A DNA stretch of 64,000 bases from Actinomycetes bacterium (GTDB lineage: Bacteria > Actinomycetota > Coriobacteriia > Coriobacteriales > UBA8131): positions 1 through 64,000 of the forward strand of contig WRGR01000040.1 in the NCBI GenBank assembly GCA_009787085.1, given 5' to 3'. The notes under the pieces were generated by a model. The model had not been told where the DNA came from, ran no database searches, and saw only the letters and a list, made by a program, of their open reading frames with translations. How positions within the stretch are numbered: the first letter of the stretch is position 1; the number at the start of each line of letters is the position of its first letter. The position numbers and the translations under genes are program-made. Shown one piece after another: positions 59,044 to 64,000 of this stretch.

Positions 59044-59814
59044 TACCTCATCACCGCGCCTTTGATAATGCAGCCGCTGCTCACACATGTCGCCCCAGAA
59101 GCGCTTAGACATGAAACCCCGTTGAACAACGGGGTTTCGCCTTTCCGGGATGGCAATGGTTTGGTAGAAGCACCGCCAAAGCTCTTGGAACTTATCTTCC
59201 TCCACAGTCGGTAGCGATAACGCTTGTGGCAGCCCCTCTACCAGCCACCATCGTTCAGTGTCGAACACGCCCGACAGCTGATGCCGCGAGTCATGGATGA
59301 TAAAGGGCTGGACGTTGAAGCGGGCGGCAAAATGCCCCATGATCAGCGGCACCACCGAAGCCCTAGGCCGGATATGCGAGTAGAACAAGCCACTGCCGAC
59401 ATCAGCAAAACGGGCAAACTGGATCATGGCATGAGCCTCAGTTGACACCCTCTGGATAATCGCCTCAGCCTCGGCAACTGCCGGAGCCGCCAAATGGCCC
59501 AGGGAACGGTGACCGCCCCTCATGGTGTAACGCAAATAACGCAGTATCGTGCCGCCCCGGCTAGGATCCTCGGCTAAGAAGCATTCCTTAACCTTCTGGT
59601 AGGCGCTGGCACCCAGTTTACCTATAATACCGTCTCGAACCCGTTCGGCTAGCGCAAGATCGGTAATGATCGGCACATCAGAATCAAAAAGTGAGGCCTG
59701 GGTCGCCTCGTCGATAACGATGTTCGTCGGACACTCATGTTGCCGAAAGGCCACGAAGACCGCCGTCAACAGCCCTTCCAGCGTGCCATCACAAAGATAC
59801 CTCAGTTGATACAT
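59041..59814 (-). CDS. TIGR03915-like putative DNA metabolism/repair protein
   Basis: MYQLRYLCDGTLEGLLTAVFVAF...LRYLRYTMRGGHRSLGHLAAPAV...RRNPVVQRGFMSKRFWGDMCEQ; paired with the radical SAM partner. Confidence 0.85.
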   Translation of the reverse strand: MYQLRYLCDGTLEGLLTAVFVAFRQHECPTNIVIDEATQASLFDSDVPIITDLALAERVRDGIIGKLGASAYQKVKECFLAEDPSRGGTILRYLRYTMRGGHRSLGHLAAPAVAEAEAIIQRVSTEAHAMIQFARFADVGSGLFYSHIRPRASVVPLIMGHFAARFNVQPFIIHDSRHQLSGVFDTERWWLVEGLPQALSLPTVEEDKFQELWRCFYQTIAIPERRNPVVQRGFMSKRFWGDMCEQRLHYQRRGDEV

Positions 59815-61418
59815 GCCAAAGCATCCGAATCGGCAAAGGAAGGCACAGGCGCAAACCGTGCCGAGAAGGGCAGCGTAGCAGGATGGACGGGGGAAGCCTT
59901 AGCGGCAACAGTGGCAGTGCCAGCGGCACGGTCGGCGGTGGCAGCAGCGGCGGCAACAGTGGCAGTGCCAGCGGCACGGTCGGCGGTGGCAGCAGCGGCG
60001 GCAACAGTGGCAGTGCCAGCGGCACGGTCGGCGGTGGTAGCAGCGGCGGCAGTTGTAGCGGCAGCGGCGGTGACGATGGCAGCAGCACTGTCCGCGCCGC
60101 CGACCGCGCCACTGGCACTGTCGCCCATGGGCAAGTTGCCAGCAGTCGCACTGTCGGCAGCCTCGCCCTCAAAGAGGCTCAACTGCCCATCGTCTTGCCG
60201 CCTCAAGCGACGACGGGCAGACTCGGTCAGAGACTTGTGAATAGTGAGCGGGTCAAAAAGCACACCGGCATCCATCTGGCCTTTACATGTGACAAAGAGG
60301 CGGGCACGCTTCAAGGTGATGTTCAGGCGGCGTAGATCGTCGAAGTCTAGCCGCCGCTCACGCCGGGCAACCAAGATCCGTTTCGCCCCGCGCACACCGA
60401 TACCCGGAACCCGCAACAGCAGCTCATAGTCAGCCTTGTTCACCTCCACCGGGAACTGCTCCATGTGGTTTAACGCCCAATTGGCCTTGGGATCGATCAG
60501 CGGGTCTAAGAAGGGGTGCTCAGCATCAATGATCTCGTCCACATCGAACTGGTAAAAGCGCATCAGCCAGTCTGCCTGGTAAAGCCGATGCTCCCGCAGC
60601 AATGGTGCCTCGCGCACCCCAGCCAACAACGGATCGTCGTTCACCGGAATGTAGGCACTGAAAAAGACCCGCTGCATCTCCAGTTTCCGGTACAGCTCTG
60701 CCGAAAGCCTCAGTATTTGGTAGTCGCTCTCCGGACTGGCACCGATCACCATCTGGGTGGACTGCCCGGCCGGCACGAAACGGGTGCGCCTTACGGCAGA
60801 GAGCCGCTTGTCCTGATAGTTGGCCTTGATGCCATCACGGACAAAGCGCATCGGCGGCAGGATGTGATGGGCGGCCTTTTCCGGAGCAAAAACACTCAGG
60901 CTTTGCGCCGAGGGAAACTCAATGTTCAGGCTCAGGCGGTCGACCAGCACGCCTAGCCGCACTAGCAGCTCATCAGAGGTGCCGGGGATGGCCTTGGCAT
61001 GGATATAGCCCCGGAAGCCATATTCCTGCCGCAGCAGGCGTATGGCCTCGCACATCAGTTCCGTGGTACGATCCGGCGTACCCAACACGCCAGAGGAGAG
61101 GAACAGACCTTCGATATAGTTGCGGCGATAAAAGCCGATGGTCAACTCGGCCAGCTCCTGCGGTGTAAAAGTGGCTCGCGGCGTGTCATTGGAGCGGCGG
61201 TTCACGCAGTAGGCACAGTCATAGGAGCAGGCGTTGGAATAGAGTACTTTCAGCAGTGACACACAACGCCCGTCTGCTGAGAAGCTATGGCAGATGCCGG
61301 AAGTCGAGGTGGACCCCAACTGCCCTTTAACTGCCTGTCGTTCTACCCCACAGGAAGTGCAAGCCACATCGTATTTAGCAGAATCTGCCAGAATGCCCAG
61401 CTTCTCGATCAACTCCAT
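59802..61418 (-). CDS. Putative DNA modification/repair radical SAM protein (TIGR03916-like) with Ala-rich repeat insertion
   Basis: CVSLLKVLYSNACSYDCAYCVNRRSND (CxxxCxxC), HhH-like LRVPGIGVRGAKRI. Confidence 0.87.
   Translation of the reverse strand: MELIEKLGILADSAKYDVACTSCGVERQAVKGQLGSTSTSGICHSFSADGRCVSLLKVLYSNACSYDCAYCVNRRSNDTPRATFTPQELAELTIGFYRRNYIEGLFLSSGVLGTPDRTTELMCEAIRLLRQEYGFRGYIHAKAIPGTSDELLVRLGVLVDRLSLNIEFPSAQSLSVFAPEKAAHHILPPMRFVRDGIKANYQDKRLSAVRRTRFVPAGQSTQMVIGASPESDYQILRLSAELYRKLEMQRVFFSAYIPVNDDPLLAGVREAPLLREHRLYQADWLMRFYQFDVDEIIDAEHPFLDPLIDPKANWALNHMEQFPVEVNKADYELLLRVPGIGVRGAKRILVARRERRLDFDDLRRLNITLKRARLFVTCKGQMDAGVLFDPLTIHKSLTESARRRLRRQDDGQLSLFEGEAADSATAGNLPMGDSASGAVGGADSAAAIVTAAAATTAAAATTADRAAGTATVAAAAATADRAAGTATVAAAAATADRAAGTATVAAKASPVHPATLPFSARFAPVPSFADSDALACIN
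59902..60045 (+). repeat. 48-bp in-frame tandem repeat, 3 copies
   Basis: gcggcaacagtggcagtgccagcggcacggtcggcggtggcagcagcg starting at 59902, 59950 and 59998. Confidence 0.93.
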
Positions 61419-61596
61419 ACAACCTGCCTCCAAAATCTCAAAGTACTCCCCTATCTTGCATATCAGGCACCACGCAGAGCACGAAGGAGCCAATGCCGAA
61501 CCTCCGACCCCCATTTACTGGCCACTGTGGAATGCCGTTTTACCACAACAAGGGTACACGAACAGATGTTCGATGTCAAGCTCAGAAAACACTCCT

Positions 61597-61694
61597 GATG
61601 CACAAGGGGCATCCCCAGCGTCCGACTCCCACCCACCAGTGGCGGCTCCCACAGCGGGTTGATGCACAAGGGGCATCCCCAGCGTCCGACTCCC
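61597..61694. repeat. 34-bp exact direct repeat, two copies 64 bp apart
   Basis: gatgcacaaggggcatccccagcgtccgactccc at 61597-61630 and 61661-61694. Confidence 0.93.
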
Positions 61695-61975
61695 GCCGGT
61701 TCCTGAGTTCCGTGGTTCCATTCCATTCGGCACGTTCGATGGCATCTTCCAAAGCTCCGGTCTCCTGATGTATAATGCCTGAAGTCCTCACTTCGTGCTT
61801 ACTTGCATTGCTTGACCGCATCATGCTCAATGCTATATCAAAATACTGCGACCGGCGCCTTTGTCTTAACCGGTGTGGCGTTGGCTTTTATTTGCACCCT
61901 CTCTTTTATTGGAATTGCCATCTGTAATCTGCAATAAATGGAAGAGTTCCTTGAACAGGAGAAGCAATCGTATAT

Positions 61976-63280
61976 ATGAATGCTATCGAGAACACAGTTG
62001 AAAGCAGTCGCACCAAGCTTCTGAACGTTGTTGACATTGAGGCGGTGAAGGGGATACTGGAAGCTTTCAACGAAACCACCAAGCTGATGACCAATATCGT
62101 CGATACCGACGGCCGGTCGATCTTCTCTCGCCAGCACTTCTCCAAATGCTGTTCGTTCTGTAAGCTTATCTACGGCATGAAAGGTGGCTTGGAGCGCTGC
62201 CGTGAGGCCTACCGGCGCTATGGCAAACAGGCAGCCATCCTAGGTGAGCCCCATATCTTCCGCTGCCCGGCCGGCCTTGTCGAGTGGGCAGCCCCCCTGA
62301 TAGTCGACAGCGAGCACTTGGGATCGGTGATTTGCGGTCAGGTGCTGATGTGGCAGCCAGACAACTTTTTCTGGGCTGAACTGCGAGAACTCAACTGTGG
62401 CCTCACTGACGATTACACGCTGCTCTTCGAATCGGTGAAGGAGCTTCCCGTTATATCATCTTCCGCAGTCCAGGGCGCGTCGTATTTGATGCAGATTATC
62501 GCCAACCATATTGTGATGTCAGATCAAAACAGGCAAGTCTGCACCAAGGCAACCGGCCACCAGCAGCCTTTGCCACGCTGGGAAGGCGGCGGCGGCCAAC
62601 AGCTACAAAAAGAGCTCGGCGAGAGGCCGACCGCCTACGTCTTTGCCGAGGAGCAGGAGCTAATGTGCAAGGTCAAGCTAGCTGAAGCCGATGCGGCGCA
62701 GGTGCTGATGCAGAAGCTGTTGGTCGATATCGTAGCGATGAGCGGCAACGACATCGACTTCGTGCGCACCAGCATACTTGAGTTATGCGTACTGATCTCT
62801 CGCAGTGCGGTCGAGGCCGGAGTCGATCTGAAGCAGTCCATCGACAACGACAGCCGAATGCTCGACGATATCCATAAGCAAACAACGATAGACGCAATCT
62901 GCGTACGCGCCCAAATAGCCCTAGCTTACTATCTGGAATGCGTTGCCGCCCGCCGGGAGCAGCCCTCCCACTGCAAGGTCAACGAGATCAAAAAGACGAT
63001 CAGGGAAAATTACCGCAGTGACCTAACGTTGGAGCAGATCGCCGAGTCCGTGTACCTCAGCCCCAGTTATGCCAGCCGCCTGTTCAAGAAGGTGCAGAAC
63101 TGCTCGATCATGGAATACCTGACCGAAACCCGCATCGAGGCGGCCAAGCGGCTGCTGCAAAACCCCCGCTACCCCGTAAGCGAGGTGGCAGCCAATGTGG
63201 GCTACGCTGATGCCAGCTACTTCGCCAAAGTGTTCCACCGCAATGAAGGGGTCACGCCAACCCAGTACCGCAACATGTAG
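61976..63280 (+). CDS. PocR-sensor AraC-family transcriptional regulator (second copy)
   Basis: PocR domain (CCSFCKLIYGMKGGLERCREAYRRYGKQAA...HIFRCPAGLVEWAAPLIV) and AraC HTH (YLSPSYASRLFKKVQNCSIMEYLTETRIEAAKRLL). Confidence 0.92.
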   Translation: MNAIENTVESSRTKLLNVVDIEAVKGILEAFNETTKLMTNIVDTDGRSIFSRQHFSKCCSFCKLIYGMKGGLERCREAYRRYGKQAAILGEPHIFRCPAGLVEWAAPLIVDSEHLGSVICGQVLMWQPDNFFWAELRELNCGLTDDYTLLFESVKELPVISSSAVQGASYLMQIIANHIVMSDQNRQVCTKATGHQQPLPRWEGGGGQQLQKELGERPTAYVFAEEQELMCKVKLAEADAAQVLMQKLLVDIVAMSGNDIDFVRTSILELCVLISRSAVEAGVDLKQSIDNDSRMLDDIHKQTTIDAICVRAQIALAYYLECVAARREQPSHCKVNEIKKTIRENYRSDLTLEQIAESVYLSPSYASRLFKKVQNCSIMEYLTETRIEAAKRLLQNPRYPVSEVAANVGYADASYFAKVFHRNEGVTPTQYRNM

Positions 63281-63310
63281 GATCAAGAGAAGGGAACGAG
63301 GACACAGGGC

Positions 63311-64000
63311 ATGACGGAACAGGGCGAGAGGCCCGAAGCACACATCACAGGCGGCAGCCTCAGCAAACTGAGGGGCGCAATACTGGACGGTGACGCTCAA
63401 AAAACCAGAGAAGCCACCGAACAAGCCCTACAGCTCGGATTCAGCATTGACACGATATTCAACGATGCCTTGCTGCCAACAATGCGCCAAGTCGGTGAAC
63501 AGTTGGGCGCTAAAAAGATATTCATCCCTGATGTACTGCTCTCGGCACGCGCCATCCAAGGCGCAATGTATGCTCTGAGGCCGGTGATGGTTCACGCCCT
63601 GAGCCTCCATCAAGGAACCGTAGTGATCGGCACAGTTGCCGGTGATCTTCACGACATCGGCAAGAACTTGGTGGCCATGGCACTGAACGCCAAAGGGTTC
63701 TCAGTGGTCGACTTGGGCATTGATGTTGCAGCCGAGCGCTTCGTCGAGGCCGTGCGCGACATCAACCCGGACATCGTGGCCATCTCAGCCATGCTCTCCA
63801 CCACTATCAGCGAAATAAAGACCGTCATCGATGCCATCTGCCAAGCGGGCCTGCGCAAACAGGTGGCCATCATGGTCGGCGGCCTCTCGGTCACCAAGGA
63901 CTTCGCCCGCCAAGTGAAGGCCGACATCTACGCCGAGACGCTGTTCGAGGCCGCCGAAGCGGCTGACGACCTGATGGCCCATCGCGTCAGCCGCTACAGC
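63311..64000 (+). CDS. Corrinoid-binding protein, MtaC-like (copy 3; 3' end beyond window)
   Basis: Frame MTEQGERPEAHITGGSLSKLRGAILDGD...GTVAGDLHDIGKNLVAMALNAKGFSVVDLGIDVAAERFVE open to window end. Confidence 0.9.
   Translation, partial: MTEQGERPEAHITGGSLSKLRGAILDGDAQKTREATEQALQLGFSIDTIFNDALLPTMRQVGEQLGAKKIFIPDVLLSARAIQGAMYALRPVMVHALSLHQGTVVIGTVAGDLHDIGKNLVAMALNAKGFSVVDLGIDVAAERFVEAVRDINPDIVAISAMLSTTISEIKTVIDAICQAGLRKQVAIMVGGLSVTKDFARQVKADIYAETLFEAAEAADDLMAHRVSRYS

Overview
64 kb chromosomal window from what looks like an anaerobic, moderately GC-rich bacterium. A Coriobacteriia/Actinomycetota-like origin is an inference from overall gene character only. Most of the window encodes one-carbon/corrinoid metabolism and low-potential electron transfer. 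This includes an HdrABC-FlxABCD-type cluster, a NuoF/GltD-like protein next to an [FeFe] hydrogenase, and three MtaC-like corrinoid proteins. It also includes a MetF-MetV fusion, an AcsE/MtvA-like methyltransferase, Fhs, FchA, FolD, an MtaB-like methanol methyltransferase, a RACo-type corrinoid activator, and two PocR-AraC regulators. No CODH/ACS, formate dehydrogenase or cas genes are visible. Other genes are a tryptophanase/TPL fragment, a two-component system with ABC exporter, Opp and MetNIQ ABC transporters, VanW, PgsA, BioY, PadR/DUF1700/DUF4097, and a radical-SAM DNA repair pair. A small accessory island (about 52.4-56.7 kb) lies between a degenerate tRNA-fMet-like sequence and tRNA-Thr. 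It carries a HipA/CtkA-like kinase, an integrase remnant and a 16-repeat CRISPR. The CRISPR is split by a 753-bp coding block that occupies the position of a single spacer, which is the most unusual structure here. Other notable signals are tandem CobW GTPases plus a His-rich protein, a glutamate-synthase-linked hydrogenase with an adjacent fused ABC transporter, and a family of palindromic intergenic repeats whose terminal inverted repeats form neighbouring stop codons.
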